64,000 nucleotides of DNA from Rhodospirillales bacterium (GCA_030744625.1 JASLQF010000027.1:94211-158210), one strand, 5' to 3'; counted from the stretch's first letter, positions 10,102 to 20,295 are shown. The notes: generated from the sequence alone by a model not told the origin. Numbers and translations: made by a program.

Positions 10102-11010
10102 TCAGGCCTGTTTGGCGGGTTCGCCGGGCAACCCGCGCACGCGCAATCGCTTGATGCGGCGCGGATCGGCGTCGATGACCTCGAATTCGAGCCCGCAGGG
10201 GTGGCTCACCAGCTCGCCGCGAATGGGAACGTGGCCGGCCAACGAGAACACAAGACCCCCGAGGGTGTCGATGTCGGCCCGCTCCTCTTCGTTGACGACG
10301 GGGCCGGTGATTTCCTCGAGGGCCTCGAGTGTGGCCCGCGCATCGGCGTCGAGCGAGCCATCGCTCCTTTTGACGAGGGTCGGCTCGTCGCCGCGGTCGT
10401 GCTCGTCCTCGATCTCGCCGACGATCTCCTCGACCAGGTCCTCGATCGTCACCAGCCCGTCGACACCGCCGTACTCGTCCACCACCACCGCCATGTGGGA
10501 ACGCGTGACGCGCATCTCCAGAAGCAACTCGAGCACCTGCATGGAGGGCGATACGAACAGCACCCGGCGCACGATCTTGGAGAGGGTAAATGCCTCGTCC
10601 TCGGGCCGGGCCGCGACGTCCTTGATGTGCACCATGCCAATGATATCATCCAGAGTCTCCCCATGGACCGGCAGACGGGAGTGCCCCTCCCGGGTCATCA
10701 GCGCGATCACCTGCGAACGCGGCGCCCCATTTTCGACGGCGATGATGTCGGCACGCGGCACCATCACGTCATGCACGGTGCGGTCGCGCAAATCGAGGAT
10801 ATTGGAGAGCAACACCCGCTCGTCCTCGGCGATCGAGGCCTCGGCGTCGTCGCGCTCCTCGATCAGCTCCTCGAGCGTGTCACGGACCGAACTCTCTCCG
10901 TTGCGAAGACGGCGCAGGCCGCGCAGCCAACCGCGCACGGTTTCCGTCAACGAGGGCGCCGGGGGGGCATCACCGTCGCGCGGCGGACTACCGTTAGGCT
11001 GATCGTTCAT
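10102..11010 (-). CDS. CorC/HlyC-type protein with paired CBS domains
   Basis: The 302-residue protein read from the ATG at 11010 contains two CBS domains (about 75-200; TVHDVMVPRADI and SRLPVHGETLDDIIGMVHIKD are typical) and the C-terminal CorC_HlyC transporter-associated domain (about 220-300). In E. coli the orthologue lies in the same place (ybeZ-ybeY-ybeX-lnt) and is linked to magnesium or cobalt resistance and ribosome quality. There is no transmembrane segment, so this is the soluble form. It overlaps nothing; ybeY ends 10 bases before it. The ion role is by family only. Confidence 0.9.
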   Translation of the reverse strand: MNDQPNGSPPRDGDAPPAPSLTETVRGWLRGLRRLRNGESSVRDTLEELIEERDDAEASIAEDERVLLSNILDLRDRTVHDVMVPRADIIAVENGAPRSQVIALMTREGHSRLPVHGETLDDIIGMVHIKDVAARPEDEAFTLSKIVRRVLFVSPSMQVLELLLEMRVTRSHMAVVVDEYGGVDGLVTIEDLVEEIVGEIEDEHDRGDEPTLVKRSDGSLDADARATLEALEEITGPVVNEEERADIDTLGGLVFSLAGHVPIRGELVSHPCGLEFEVIDADPRRIKRLRVRGLPGEPAKQA

Positions 11011-11020
11011 GGTGCGACTG

Positions 11021-11563
11021 TCATCGTTCGGCGCGGTCCTCGTAGGGACTGGCGACGCCCAGGCGGAATAGTGCCTGCGATTCCAGTCTCTCCATGCGAT
11101 CCGCTTCCGCTGTCGTCTGGTGGCCGTGTCCCAGCAAATGGAGCATACCATGGACCACCAGATGGCATAAATGATCGGCCAGACTCCTGGCCTCGGCCGC
11201 CGCCTCGGCGGCGGCGGTCTCGTAGGCGACGACCACGTCGCCCAGGATGCGTGGCGCGCCCGGGGCGTCATCTCCTCCGTCGTCGCCGGCGGCGTCGGCA
11301 TTGGCAAAGGCGAGCACGTTTGTCGCCTCGTCCAGGTTGCGGTAATCCCTGTTGAGGGCGCGCATGAACCGGTCGTCGGCCAGCACCAGGCTCGCCTCGG
11401 CGCCCGCCGGGGTCGACGCCGGGGTCGACGCCGGCGTGGCTCCGTTCGCCGCGCAGGCCGCCCGGGCGGCATCCCGGCAAACGTCCTCCACCCCCGGCAC
11501 CGCCTCTATCCACGCGGGACAGGAAACGGTGACGTCGATTTCCAGCGCGCCGGTCATACCCAT
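11021..11563 (-). CDS. ybeY: Endoribonuclease YbeY (rRNA maturation factor)
   Basis: YbeY is a zinc-dependent endoribonuclease in 16S rRNA maturation and ribosome quality control. The 180-residue protein carries the zinc motif in HLVVHGMLHLLGHGH, with ligands at His138, His142 and His148; the usual Tyr-Asp pair just before the last His is here His-Gly. Near residue 45 there is a short tandem repeat (ASTPASTPAG) encoded by a duplicated 12-base unit. Either of two ATGs, at 11563 or 11557, could be used. It begins 6 bases after phoH, consistent with one operon. Confidence 0.93.
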   Translation of the reverse strand: MGMTGALEIDVTVSCPAWIEAVPGVEDVCRDAARAACAANGATPASTPASTPAGAEASLVLADDRFMRALNRDYRNLDEATNVLAFANADAAGDDGGDDAPGAPRILGDVVVAYETAAAEAAAEARSLADHLCHLVVHGMLHLLGHGHQTTAEADRMERLESQALFRLGVASPYEDRAER

Positions 11564-11569
11564 GCCGCG

Positions 11570-12618
<1,049 letters not shown>

Positions 12619-12622
<4 letters not shown>

Positions 12623-13986
12623 GCGACGGCCCCCTCGACAGCGGCGGCGGCCGACACCAAGACGCCGGCGAGGCTATTGGCGTGCGCCGCCTCGACACGC
12701 ACCGCGGCGATGGCCCCGAACAAGCTTTCCGGCGCCTCCACGTGCACGGCCTGCATATAAGGGCTGCGGCCCACGAGCTGGCCGGCGTGGCGGCCGCGGC
12801 GCTCCAGGAGCACCGACACGGTTTGGCCCACGGCACCGGTGTTGAAGGTCCGTTGCTGCGCGTCCAAAAGATCCCGCAGCGCCGCCAAGCGGTCTTCTTT
12901 CTCCGCTTCCGCGACCTGTCCCTCCATTTCCGCCGCCGGGGTGCCGGGACGCCGGCTGTACTTGAAGGTGTAGGCCTGGGCGAAGCCGACGTCGGCAACC
13001 AGCGCCAGGGTGGCGTCGAAGTCGGCCGCCGTTTCGCCGGGGAACCCCACGATGAAGTCCGAGGAAAGGGCGATGTCGGCGCGCGCCGCGCGCAGCTTGT
13101 CGACCAGGCGTCGGTAGTCTTCCGCCGTGTGGCGCCGGTTCATGGCCCTCAGCACCCGGTCGGAGCCCGACTGCGCGGGCAAGTGCAGGAACGGCATGAG
13201 TTCGGGCACGTCGCGGTGCGCCGAGATCAGCGCCGTGTCCATGTCGGCGGGATAGGACGTGGTGTAGCGGATGCGTTTCACCCCGTCGATTTCGGCCACC
13301 GCCGCGATCAAGCGGCCCAGGCCATACTCGCCGCCGCCCCGCACTTCGCCATGGTAGGCGTTGACGTTCTGGCCGAGGAGCGTGATCTCGCGTGCCCCTG
13401 TCTCGGCCAACCTGCGGGCCTCCGCCAACACGGCGGCCACGGGCCGCGAATGCTCGGCACCGCGCGTATAGGGCACCACACAAAAGGAGCAGAACTTGTC
13501 GCATCCTTCCTGAACGGTGAGAAAGGCGGCGCCGCCGTTGGCGGCGGCGACCTCGGGCAGGTGGTCGAACTTGGACTCGGCCGGAAAATCGGTGTCGAGG
13601 ACGGTGCCCCGGGCGCGCTCGGCGCGCGCCACCAGCTCGGGCAAGCGATGATAGGTCTGGGGGCCGAACACCATGTCCACGTAAGGGACGCGGCGAACGA
13701 TCTCGGCGCCTTCCGCCTGGGCGACGCAGCCGGCCACGGCCAGGGTCATTGGCCGGTCCCGGCGCCGGTCCTTGATCCGGCGCAGGCGGCCCAGCTCCGA
13801 GAACACCTTCTCGGCCGCCTTCTCGCGGATATGGCAGGTGTTGAGGATGACCAGATCCGCCACCGCCGCGTCGTCGACGGACACGTAACCGAGGGGTGCC
13901 AGGACGTCGGCCATGCGCGCCGAGTCGTAGACGTTCATCTGGCAGCCGTAAGTCTTGATGTAGAGTTTCTTCGCCAAGTCCGCCAC
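12619..13986 (-). CDS. miaB: tRNA-2-methylthio-N6-isopentenyladenosine synthase MiaB
   Basis: MiaB is a radical SAM enzyme that methylthiolates i6A37 of tRNAs. The 455-residue protein has the N-terminal UPF0004 domain with the first cluster cysteine in TYGCQMN (Cys15), the radical SAM CxxxCxxC in [16 protein letters not shown] (around 161-169) and a C-terminal TRAM RNA-binding domain (about 380-440). It is the first gene of the miaB-phoH-ybeY-corC-lnt operon and has a promoter-like sequence about 100 bases upstream. All six cluster-type cysteines expected of the family appear to be present. Confidence 0.96.
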
Positions 13987-14083
13987 CCTACCGCACGGGG
14001 CGATCAGGGCCGTCAGGGCGCCAGGGAAGGCTTGCGGTCATTCTTGCGATCAAATCCTCGGGTACCGCGCTTGTCCAACACAA

Positions 14084-14111
14084 AAGTTAACACCGTGACC
14101 CGAACTGTCAA
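14084..14111 (-). promoter_or_regulatory. Probable promoter of the miaB operon
   Basis: The minus strand shows a perfect TTGACA and, 16 bases on, TAACTT (three of six). It lies in the only non-coding stretch between fur and miaB, 98 bases from the miaB start. Confidence 0.45.
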
Positions 14112-14146
14112 GGTGGCGCCGGGATTTGGCGAGCGCCCCTGTCGCG

Positions 14147-14587
14147 TCAATCCTTTTTATCTTCCTTTTCCTTGTCCTCGAGGGGAACTGCGTAGAGTTC
14201 CAGCCGGTGCCCGACCAGCCTGAATCCGAGATCCTTGGCGATTCGCTTCTGCAGGCCCTCGATCTCCTTGTTCTGGAATTCTGTGACCCGCCCCGATTGG
14301 ATGTCGATCAGATGGTCATGGTGCTCGTCCGTGACCTCCTCGTAACGGGCGCGGCCATCTCCGAAGTCGTGTCTTTCCAGGATGTCCGCCGCCTCGAAAA
14401 GACGGACCGTCCGATAAACGGTGGCGATGCTGATGCGCGGGTCCATTCGGGTGGCGCGCCGGTAGACTTCCTCGACATCCGGATGGTCTTCGGCTTCCGA
14501 AAGGACGCGGGCGATGATCCGGCGCTGGCCGGTCATCTTCATGCCCTTGCGGATGCATAACTCTTCGATTCGCGATGGCGACGCCAT
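14147..14587 (-). CDS. fur: Fur-family metal-responsive regulator
   Basis: Fur-type proteins repress target genes when loaded with iron, or with manganese in some alphaproteobacteria. The 146-residue protein has the winged helix (about 10-85, with GQRRIIARVL and ISIATVYRTVRLFE) and the metal site region EVTDEHHDHLIDIQSG. The usual structural-zinc cysteine pairs of E. coli Fur are absent; only one Cys (residue 11) exists, which is common among alphaproteobacterial Fur/Mur proteins. It has a good ribosome-binding site (GGAGGGG) and lies between mucR and miaB on the same strand. Whether it senses iron or manganese cannot be decided from this. Confidence 0.9.
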   Translation of the reverse strand: MASPSRIEELCIRKGMKMTGQRRIIARVLSEAEDHPDVEEVYRRATRMDPRISIATVYRTVRLFEAADILERHDFGDGRARYEEVTDEHHDHLIDIQSGRVTEFQNKEIEGLQKRIAKDLGFRLVGHRLELYAVPLEDKEKEDKKD

Positions 14588-14662
14588 GGCCCCTCCGATA
14601 GCTACCGCGCGGGTCGTCGCCCGCGATCCTCAGACGCTATTGCCGGTTCCAACGGGGTCCGA

Positions 14663-15085
14663 TCAGCCTGCTTTGCGGCGGCGCTTGCGCGGCTTGGTCC
14701 CAAGACCGATTTTTTTCGCCAGGTTGCTTCGGTGCTTGGCGTAATTGGGCGCCACCATCGGATAATCCGGCGCCAATCCCCAGCGCTCCCGGTATTCCTC
14801 TGGCGTCATGTTGTACGCGGTCTTCAAATGACGCTTGAGCATTTTCAGCTTCTTGCCGTCCTCGAGACAGACGACGTAATCGGGAAAAACGGATTTCTTG
14901 ATGGGGACAGCCGGACGCGGGCGCTCCGGCGTCAGCGGCGTGGTTCCCACCGCCACCAAAGTCTTGTATACGTCCTGGATCAACTGTGGCAGGTCGGAGA
15001 CCGCCACCGTATTGTTGGCTACGTGTGCCGCGACTATCTCTGTAGTCAGTTCCAGTAATTCATTTAAACTCGGTTTTTCGGTCAT
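14663..15085 (-). CDS. MucR/Ros-family zinc-finger transcriptional regulator
   Basis: MucR/Ros proteins are global repressors typical of alphaproteobacteria, controlling exopolysaccharide, motility and cell-cycle genes. The 140-residue protein shows the signature DYVVCLEDGKKLKMLKRHL and then TAYNMTPEEYRERWGL (about 70-105), with Cys and His as zinc-finger ligands, followed by a basic tail ending KPRKRRRKAG. MucR proteins bind AT-rich DNA and often their own promoters; the AT-rich divergent region upstream with the palindrome ACTATATAGT fits that, but binding is an inference. It is transcribed away from the TusA-like gene. Confidence 0.93.
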   Translation of the reverse strand: MTEKPSLNELLELTTEIVAAHVANNTVAVSDLPQLIQDVYKTLVAVGTTPLTPERPRPAVPIKKSVFPDYVVCLEDGKKLKMLKRHLKTAYNMTPEEYRERWGLAPDYPMVAPNYAKHRSNLAKKIGLGTKPRKRRRKAG

Positions 15086-15118
15086 CTAGAACTGATCCTC
15101 TCTTTTTAGTCCAATACC

Positions 15119-15128
15119 ACTATATAGT
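15119..15128. promoter_or_regulatory. AT-rich palindrome in the mucR/tusA-like divergent region
   Basis: ACTATATAGT is a perfect 10-bp palindrome that contains a TATAGT -10-like element on each strand. No matching -35 was found on either side at 16-18 bases. It could serve overlapping divergent promoters or a repressor site. Confidence 0.3.
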
Positions 15129-15158
15129 TTACACGCACGGATGAGGCAAGAACCTCGC

Positions 15159-15434
15159 ATGAATACACCATCAACAAAGGGCACGGATTTCGATATCTCG
15201 TTCTTTCTCGACATAACCGGGGAAGTGTGTCCGCTTACCTTCGTAAAAACCAAACTTCTGTTGGAGCGGATGACGCCGGGTGAAGTCGCGGAGGTGCGCT
15301 TGCGGGGCGCCGAGCCCCTTGAAAACGTCCCCCGCTCGGTCCGCGACCACGGACATGCCGTGCTCAGCCTCGAACCCGAAAAGGCCGACGGCGGAGCAGA
15401 CACCGTCTACCGTCTCCTCATCCGCAGGGAATAA
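15159..15434 (+). CDS. TusA-family sulfurtransferase-like protein
   Basis: The 91-residue product (from the ATG at 15159) has the TusA/SirA/YeeD fold pattern: ITGEVCPLTFVKTKLLLERM, with the conserved Cys-Pro at about 27-28, then LRGAEPLENVPRSVRDHGH. TusA-type proteins pass persulfide sulfur to partners such as tRNA thiolation enzymes. The Cys-Pro-Leu variant seen here is a common alphaproteobacterial subgroup whose partner is unknown. An ATG 18 bases upstream (15141) is an alternative start; neither has an ideal ribosome-binding site. It ends facing tsaB with a small hairpin between. Confidence 0.82.
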   Translation: MNTPSTKGTDFDISFFLDITGEVCPLTFVKTKLLLERMTPGEVAEVRLRGAEPLENVPRSVRDHGHAVLSLEPEKADGGADTVYRLLIRRE

Positions 15435-15450
15435 CCCGGCCATTGCCGGG
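15435..15450. terminator. Hairpin between convergent TusA-like gene and tsaB
   Basis: CCCGGC and GCCGGG are separated by CATT, a perfect 6-bp stem directly after the stop codon of the TusA-like gene and just before that of tsaB. There is no T-run, so it is at best a weak bidirectional terminator. Confidence 0.35.
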
Positions 15451-15454
15451 CCAA

Positions 15455-16144
15455 TTACGAACGCCTTCGGGAATCCTCTTTCGGAATTTTCGCATCGGGC
15501 GGCCGCAGGTAGAGAGGCGCCGGCGCCGGCATCACCTGGCCAGGCGTCCAGCGGCGGGCCGCGACGGCGGCGACCACGGCGGCGGCGGGCAGGGCGGCGG
15601 CGGCGCTTGGCGTCGCGTCGATGCCGTGCGCCTTCAACATCGCCACCATCTCCCCGGCGGCGTCCCCGGCGACCACCACCCGGCCCGCCGGCACCATCGC
15701 CATCAGCTCGCCGGGAAGCAATGCCCGGGGCGGGACCACGGGGGACAACCGCGCATCGAAGGCCTGGGCGTAGACGTCCCGCCTCTTGGTGGAGAGGGTT
15801 ACGAGAAGGGTGGCGCCGGCGCGCTCCCCTTCGGAGACGCCGTGGGCGACGGCTTCGAGGGTGGTGACGCCGAGGCACGGCACGGCGGCGGCGAGCGCCA
15901 TGCCCCGCGCCGCGGCAAGGCCGATGCGCAGCCCGGTAAAGGCCCCCGGGCCGACGGTGACGGCGATCAGGTCGAGTCGGGGAAAATCGGTCCCCGCCTC
16001 GTCCATCACGTCGGCGATCATGGGCACCAGGGCCTCGGCGTGGCCGCGCGTCATGGTCTCGAAGCGCCGGGCCCCGACGCGACCGTCCTCCCAAAGGGCG
16101 GCCGAGCAGGCCGACGTCGCCGTGTCGAAGGCGAGAATCCTCAC
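15455..16144 (-). CDS. tsaB: tRNA threonylcarbamoyladenosine biosynthesis protein TsaB
   Basis: TsaB is the inactive ASKHA-fold partner that dimerises with TsaD for t6A37 synthesis. The 229-residue protein begins MRILAFDTATSACSAAL and has RGHAEALVPMIADVM, then VTVGPGAFTGLRIGLAAARG at about 63-82, all TsaB signatures; the metal-binding histidines of TsaD are absent as expected. The length is typical. It is divergent from the VanX-like gene, and a MucR/TusA pair lies on its 3' side. A GNAT acetyltransferase (rimI) often follows tsaB in this class but is not found here. Confidence 0.94.
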   Translation of the reverse strand: MRILAFDTATSACSAALWEDGRVGARRFETMTRGHAEALVPMIADVMDEAGTDFPRLDLIAVTVGPGAFTGLRIGLAAARGMALAAAVPCLGVTTLEAVAHGVSEGERAGATLLVTLSTKRRDVYAQAFDARLSPVVPPRALLPGELMAMVPAGRVVVAGDAAGEMVAMLKAHGIDATPSAAAALPAAAVVAAVAARRWTPGQVMPAPAPLYLRPPDAKIPKEDSRRRS

Positions 16145-16277
16145 CCTTGTGTCCCTTCCTGTATTTTCAACGCGACCAACCTCTTTCGCTGATTGAGCGG
16201 GCGGTTATACTTCGATTTGCCGCCGCCGGGCCAACCGGATCGACGGAGTCCATCGGCAACGCGGGAGACCCCACGCC

Positions 16278-16835
16278 GTGAGCCTGGCCGCCATCACCCC
16301 CCCGTCCCATGGTGTGGTCATCGATCTGGCTTACGCCGGAGCCGACAACTTCACGGGCAAGCCCGTCTACGCCCGGGCGGCGTGCTATCTGCACGCCGAC
16401 GCGGAACGGGCACTCAGGCGCGCCGTCACCCTGGCCGCCGTCCATGGCCTGCGCCTCAAGATTTTCGACGCCTTTCGCCCGTCCGAGGCGCAGTGGGTTC
16501 TTTGGAACCACACGCCCGACCCGGAGTTCCTGGCCGATCCGCGCCGCGGCTCGCCCCATTCCCGCGGCGTCGCCATCGACGTAACGCTGATCGACGGCGG
16601 CGGGCGGGAGTTGGACATGGGGACCTCGTTCGACGCCTTCACACCCCTTTCCCATCACGGAAATTTGGCGCTGTCGGTCGAGGCCCAGCGCAACCGCGCC
16701 CTCCTGCTCGGCCTGATGACGGCGGCCGACTGGGATTTCTATGGAAACGAATGGTGGCACTACCAATTGTTCGGAAGCCGCCGTTATCCGCTGCTCGGCG
16801 ACAGCGTGCTGCCCGAAGGCATGATGGCGGCGTGA
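16278..16835 (+). CDS. D-alanyl-D-alanine dipeptidase (VanX/DdpX family)
   Basis: Peptidase family M15D enzymes cleave D-Ala-D-Ala. The 185-residue product starts at GTG 16278. It shows the family motifs in order: the arginine motif in FDAFRPSEAQWVLW (about 63-76), the zinc motif SPHSRGVAIDVTL with His and Asp ligands (about 95-107) and EWWHY with the catalytic Glu and third His ligand (about 158-162). No signal peptide is evident, which points to a cytoplasmic role in recycling or D-Ala catabolism, as for DdpX, rather than glycopeptide resistance; no VanHA genes are near. A periplasmic deacetylase gene follows on the same strand after 99 bases. Confidence 0.88.
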   Translation: MSLAAITPPSHGVVIDLAYAGADNFTGKPVYARAACYLHADAERALRRAVTLAAVHGLRLKIFDAFRPSEAQWVLWNHTPDPEFLADPRRGSPHSRGVAIDVTLIDGGGRELDMGTSFDAFTPLSHHGNLALSVEAQRNRALLLGLMTAADWDFYGNEWWHYQLFGSRRYPLLGDSVLPEGMMAA

Positions 16836-16934
16836 AGCCATCGGTGCCGGCGCGCGCGCCTGCCATGGCTGGCGCCATCGGGCGCACTCGGCTAATCTGC
16901 CCGCCGGCGGCGCGCCACCAGCCGGTTTGGCCTG

Positions 16935-17969
16935 ATGATTAATCCGACGACTAGGAAAGCCTTGGGGTTGGCCCTCGCGGCGGCGGTTGCCTGGACGGGC
17001 ACGGCGCTCCCGGCGGACGCCGCGGATTCGGCGGTGGTCATCATGTATCACCGGTTCGGCGAGACCACCTACCCATCCACCAATGTCACCATCGAGCAGT
17101 TCGAGAGCCATATCAAGGAGCTGAAAAGGGGTCCCTACTCGGTGCTGCCGCTGCCCGAAATCGTGGCGCGCCTGCGCGACGACAGGCCCCTTCCCGATCG
17201 CACGGTCGGGCTCAGCGTCGACGACGCCTATTCCTCCTTCCATGGCGAAGCGTGGCCGCGGCTCAAGGCGGCGGGGCTTCCGGTGACGCTCTTCGTCGCC
17301 ACCCGGGCGGTCGACCGCAAGCTGTCCGGAATCATGAGCTGGCGGCAGATCCGCGAGCTGGCCGCGGACGGGGTGAGCATCGGCAGCCAGACCGAGACCC
17401 ATCTGCACATGCCCGACGCCGGCGCGGCGCGCAACCGCGGCGAGATCGAGCGCTCCAACGGACGCTTCATCACCGAGCTGGGCCGGGCCCCCGAGCTTTT
17501 CGCCTACCCCTATGGCGAGGCCAGCTTGGCGGCGCAGGAAATCGTCCGCGGCGCCGGGTTCATCACCGCCTTCGGCCAGCATTCGGGCGTCATCGGCCGC
17601 ACCGCGAATTTCTTCTACCTGCCACGCTTCTCCATGAACGAAAAATATGGCGACCTCCGGCGCTTCCGTCTCGCCATCAACGCCCTGCCCCTGCCGGTTT
17701 CCGATGTGACGCCGTCCGATCCAATGATCACGGCGGTCAACCCACCTCCCATCGGCTTCACGGTGGGCGGCGGGATCACGGGCGTCGGACGCCTCACATG
17801 CTTCGCCTCGCACGAGGGCCGCGCCCGGCTGGAACGGCTCGGAGAGAGGCGCTTCGAGGTGCGCGTGAACACGCCATTCCCCCGCGGCCGCACCCGTCTC
17901 AACTGTACGCTGCCCACCCGGGAAGGCCGCTGGCGTTGGCTGGGCCGCCAGTTTTACGTACCCGGATAG
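16935..17969 (+). CDS. Secreted polysaccharide deacetylase-family protein (CE4/NodB fold)
   Basis: The 344-residue protein has a signal peptide (about 1-29, cleavage near ALPADAA) and a NodB-type domain. Motif 1 is SVDDAYSSF with the two aspartates (about 96-104). Motif 2, normally SHTxTH, reads SQTETHLHM at about 155-163, so the first metal-binding His is Gln. Motif 3 is FAYPYGEA near 195. A C-terminal beta-rich domain of about 95 residues has two cysteines that could form a disulfide. Because a metal ligand is altered, activity is uncertain; the Gln may also be a subfamily trait. It lies between a VanX-like dipeptidase and a convergent Bax-like glucosaminidase. Confidence 0.85.
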   Translation: MINPTTRKALGLALAAAVAWTGTALPADAADSAVVIMYHRFGETTYPSTNVTIEQFESHIKELKRGPYSVLPLPEIVARLRDDRPLPDRTVGLSVDDAYSSFHGEAWPRLKAAGLPVTLFVATRAVDRKLSGIMSWRQIRELAADGVSIGSQTETHLHMPDAGAARNRGEIERSNGRFITELGRAPELFAYPYGEASLAAQEIVRGAGFITAFGQHSGVIGRTANFFYLPRFSMNEKYGDLRRFRLAINALPLPVSDVTPSDPMITAVNPPPIGFTVGGGITGVGRLTCFASHEGRARLERLGERRFEVRVNTPFPRGRTRLNCTLPTREGRWRWLGRQFYVPG

Positions 17970-17984
17970 GACGGCGCGCCGTCC

Positions 17985-18971
17985 CTAAATGAGTGGCTGG
18001 AAATCTCTTCCCTGAGCGCGCAGGCGGGCATCGTCGAGGGTGCTCAGGCCGTTGGCCGCGATGATCGACAGGATGGTCTCGACGTAGGCCGACCGGCGCT
18101 CGGAGTAGCTCAACAGGGTGCGTGCCAGGACCGCGCCCTCGACTGGCTGGCCAGCCTTCCTCATGCCGGCCCGCAGTTCGCGGAACCCGCCGTAGGCATG
18201 GTGGGTATTGAGGTTTCTGGCGTACGCCTTGGCGCCGTCGAGCAGTGTCTCGAAGGCCCGGACGCTATGGATCTTGCCGGCGTCGCGGCGTAGGGGCACC
18301 AGATTGCCGTCACGGGCGAACGTCCACTGCCCGAAGATGGCATTGCCCTCCCGGGCGAAGCGGGACGTGCCCCACCCGCTTTCCTCCGCCGCCTGGGCCA
18401 GGGCAAGCGAGGTCGGAATGATATCGACCCGGCGCAGCAAGGCATCAATATCGCCTTCGCCGACGCCATAGCGCTCCGACATGACGATCAGCCACAGCCG
18501 GTCGGCGGCCTCCAATCGCAGCCCCGTGCCCATGCGATAGTGCAGTTCCCAAAGGCGCCGGCGATCTGCCAGGAGTCCCTCGTTGACCTGCAGAATCAAG
18601 GGCAGCACCGTACGGAAGAAGAGGGCCTTGCGCACCGTCACCTCGCGTATTTTCCCGAAGTCTTCGGGAAGGCTGGCGAGGAAAAGACGGGGCACTCCGT
18701 CGTCCCCGGAGAGAACCGATTTCAGGTCGTACCCCAGGCTGCTGAAGGTGTCCGACAGCTTACGGACGGTGAAGCCCGACATGGCGCGGGCCAGGTTGCT
18801 CAACCCGCCCGGCAATAGTTTCTTGGCCGCCGGCGGCGCCGACGGCGTGACCGGAAGTTCGGCCCGGGGCGCCGCCGTCGCCTTGGCCGGCGGATCGTAG
18901 AGGGTGACTCCCATGAGCATGGCCACGAGCACGGCGACGACGCCCAAGGAAGCACGTTCGAAGTATCTCAT
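17985..18971 (-). CDS. Bax-like N-acetylglucosaminidase-domain protein
   Basis: The 328-residue protein has an N-terminal membrane anchor or signal (about 8-28), a Pro/Ala-rich linker (about 32-55) and a C-terminal glucosaminidase domain resembling E. coli Bax and GH73 enzymes. The hallmark is LALAQAAEESGWGTSRFAREGN at about 186-207, with the likely catalytic Glu inside it, followed by IFGQWTF. Such proteins act on peptidoglycan in the periplasm. It is convergent with the deacetylase gene (15 bases between stops). A cell-wall role fits the neighbours; the substrate bond is not proven. Confidence 0.86.
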   Translation of the reverse strand: MRYFERASLGVVAVLVAMLMGVTLYDPPAKATAAPRAELPVTPSAPPAAKKLLPGGLSNLARAMSGFTVRKLSDTFSSLGYDLKSVLSGDDGVPRLFLASLPEDFGKIREVTVRKALFFRTVLPLILQVNEGLLADRRRLWELHYRMGTGLRLEAADRLWLIVMSERYGVGEGDIDALLRRVDIIPTSLALAQAAEESGWGTSRFAREGNAIFGQWTFARDGNLVPLRRDAGKIHSVRAFETLLDGAKAYARNLNTHHAYGGFRELRAGMRKAGQPVEGAVLARTLLSYSERRSAYVETILSIIAANGLSTLDDARLRAQGRDFQPLI

Positions 18972-19210
18972 CGTGGAATTTACTCTTCAAAGAGCCCGGC
19001 GGCTTGTCGGCCTTCGGGCCTCCTTGTGCCTAGCCCTGATTGCCCCACAATCGCTTTCGGAAGCGACCTCTTCTCCCGTCACATAAGCGTCGTCAATGCG
19101 GAAACCTTGGCCGGCTGAGCGGTGTGATTTTAATCGAAGCCGGGAGTCCGAGGCCAGCCCTAATTTCGCAAACCGGAGGACAAAATCCGGGTTGCGCGGC
19201 GCCTCCGCCG
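18972..19210. other. Intergenic region between trpS and the Bax-like gene
   Basis: No coding region is apparent. It contains two tight hairpins, GGCC-TTCG-GGCC near 19008-19019 and TCGCTT-TCGG-AAGCGA near 19050-19065, neither followed by a T-run. It must hold the end of trpS and the promoter of the Bax-like gene, but no convincing -35/-10 pair was found. Confidence 0.4.
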
Positions 19211-20209
19211 TCAGGGCCGCAGGTAGCCGACGATTTCCTCGATTTCGGCGAGGATCGGCGCCGCCAGGTCGCGCGCCCGGCCGGCGCCCTGGCGCAGCAC
19301 GGCGTCGACGTGGCCGGGGTCGGCCGAAAGCCGACGCATCTCGTCCTGGATGGGACCGAGCACCGAGACCGATAGCTCGGCGAACTCGTTCTTGAAATCG
19401 GAGAAAGAGGCGCCGGCGAAGCGCTGGCACGTTTCCTCCAGGCTGGTTTCCGAAAGCGCCCCGTAAAGGCCGAGAAGGTTCGCCGCCTCCGGCCTGTCCT
19501 CGAGCCCGTCCGGCTCGGCGGGCAGTGGCGCGGGGTCTGTTTTCGCCTTGCGGATCTTGACGACGATGGTATCCGCATCGTCGGTCATGTTGATGCGGGA
19601 ATAATCCGAAGGGTCCGACTTGCTCATTTTATTGGTGCCGTCGCGCAGCGACATGACGCGGGTGGCGGCGCCGAAAATCAAGGGTTCCACCAGGGGGAAG
19701 AATTCGACACCGAAATCGTTGTTGAACTTCTGGGCGATGTCGCGGGTCAGTTCCAGGTGCTGCTTCTGGTCCTCGCCGACGGGCACGTGGGTCGCCTTGT
19801 AGAGCAGGATGTCGGCGGCCATCAGGGTGGGATAGGCGAACAGGCCGACCGAGGCGTTCTCCCGGTGCTTGCCGGCCTTTTCCTTGAACTGGGTCATGCG
19901 GTTGAGCCACCCCATGCGCGCCACGCAGCTGAATATCCAGGCGAGTTGCGCGTGGCCCCGCACCTGGCTTTGGTTGAAAATGATGTTGCGTTCGGGGTCG
20001 AGCCCGGCGGCCAGCAGCCCCGCCGTCACCTCGCGGGTGTTGGCGACGAGTTCCCGGGGTTCCTGCCACGCCGTGAGGGCGTGCATGTCGACCACGCAGA
20101 ACAGGCATTCGTACTCGTCCTGCAGGCGCACCCAGTTGCGGATGGCGCCGAGATAGTTGCCGAGGTGGAGGTTGCCCGTGGGCTGTATTCCCGAAAAGAT
20201 TCGCTGCAT
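19211..20209 (-). CDS. trpS: Tryptophan--tRNA ligase
   Basis: TrpRS is the class I synthetase charging tRNA-Trp. The 332-residue protein begins [20 protein letters not shown], with the HIGH-type motif at about 10-19, and has KMSKS in [14 protein letters not shown] at about 192-200. The ATG at 20209 gives the normal family length; upstream in-frame codons are out of keeping with TrpRS. It lies 86 bases downstream of murJ on the same strand, a common alphaproteobacterial order (glnD-murJ-trpS). The anticodon-binding helical domain at the C-terminus appears complete. Confidence 0.97.
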   Translation of the reverse strand: MQRIFSGIQPTGNLHLGNYLGAIRNWVRLQDEYECLFCVVDMHALTAWQEPRELVANTREVTAGLLAAGLDPERNIIFNQSQVRGHAQLAWIFSCVARMGWLNRMTQFKEKAGKHRENASVGLFAYPTLMAADILLYKATHVPVGEDQKQHLELTRDIAQKFNNDFGVEFFPLVEPLIFGAATRVMSLRDGTNKMSKSDPSDYSRINMTDDADTIVVKIRKAKTDPAPLPAEPDGLEDRPEAANLLGLYGALSETSLEETCQRFAGASFSDFKNEFAELSVSVLGPIQDEMRRLSADPGHVDAVLRQGAGRARDLAAPILAEIEEIVGYLRP

Positions 20210-20295
20210 GGTCCGATCCGTCACCCGTGGCCGCTTCCCGTGGTGGCGTTTTGTGGTCGCGGCGGCGGAGTTATGGCGCAGCGGCGCGCCGGCGG

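Noticed and set aside
16278..16835. Glycopeptide resistance (vanX)
   Set aside because: No vanH or vanA ligase nearby and a Gram-negative context; a housekeeping or catabolic D-Ala-D-Ala dipeptidase is more likely.
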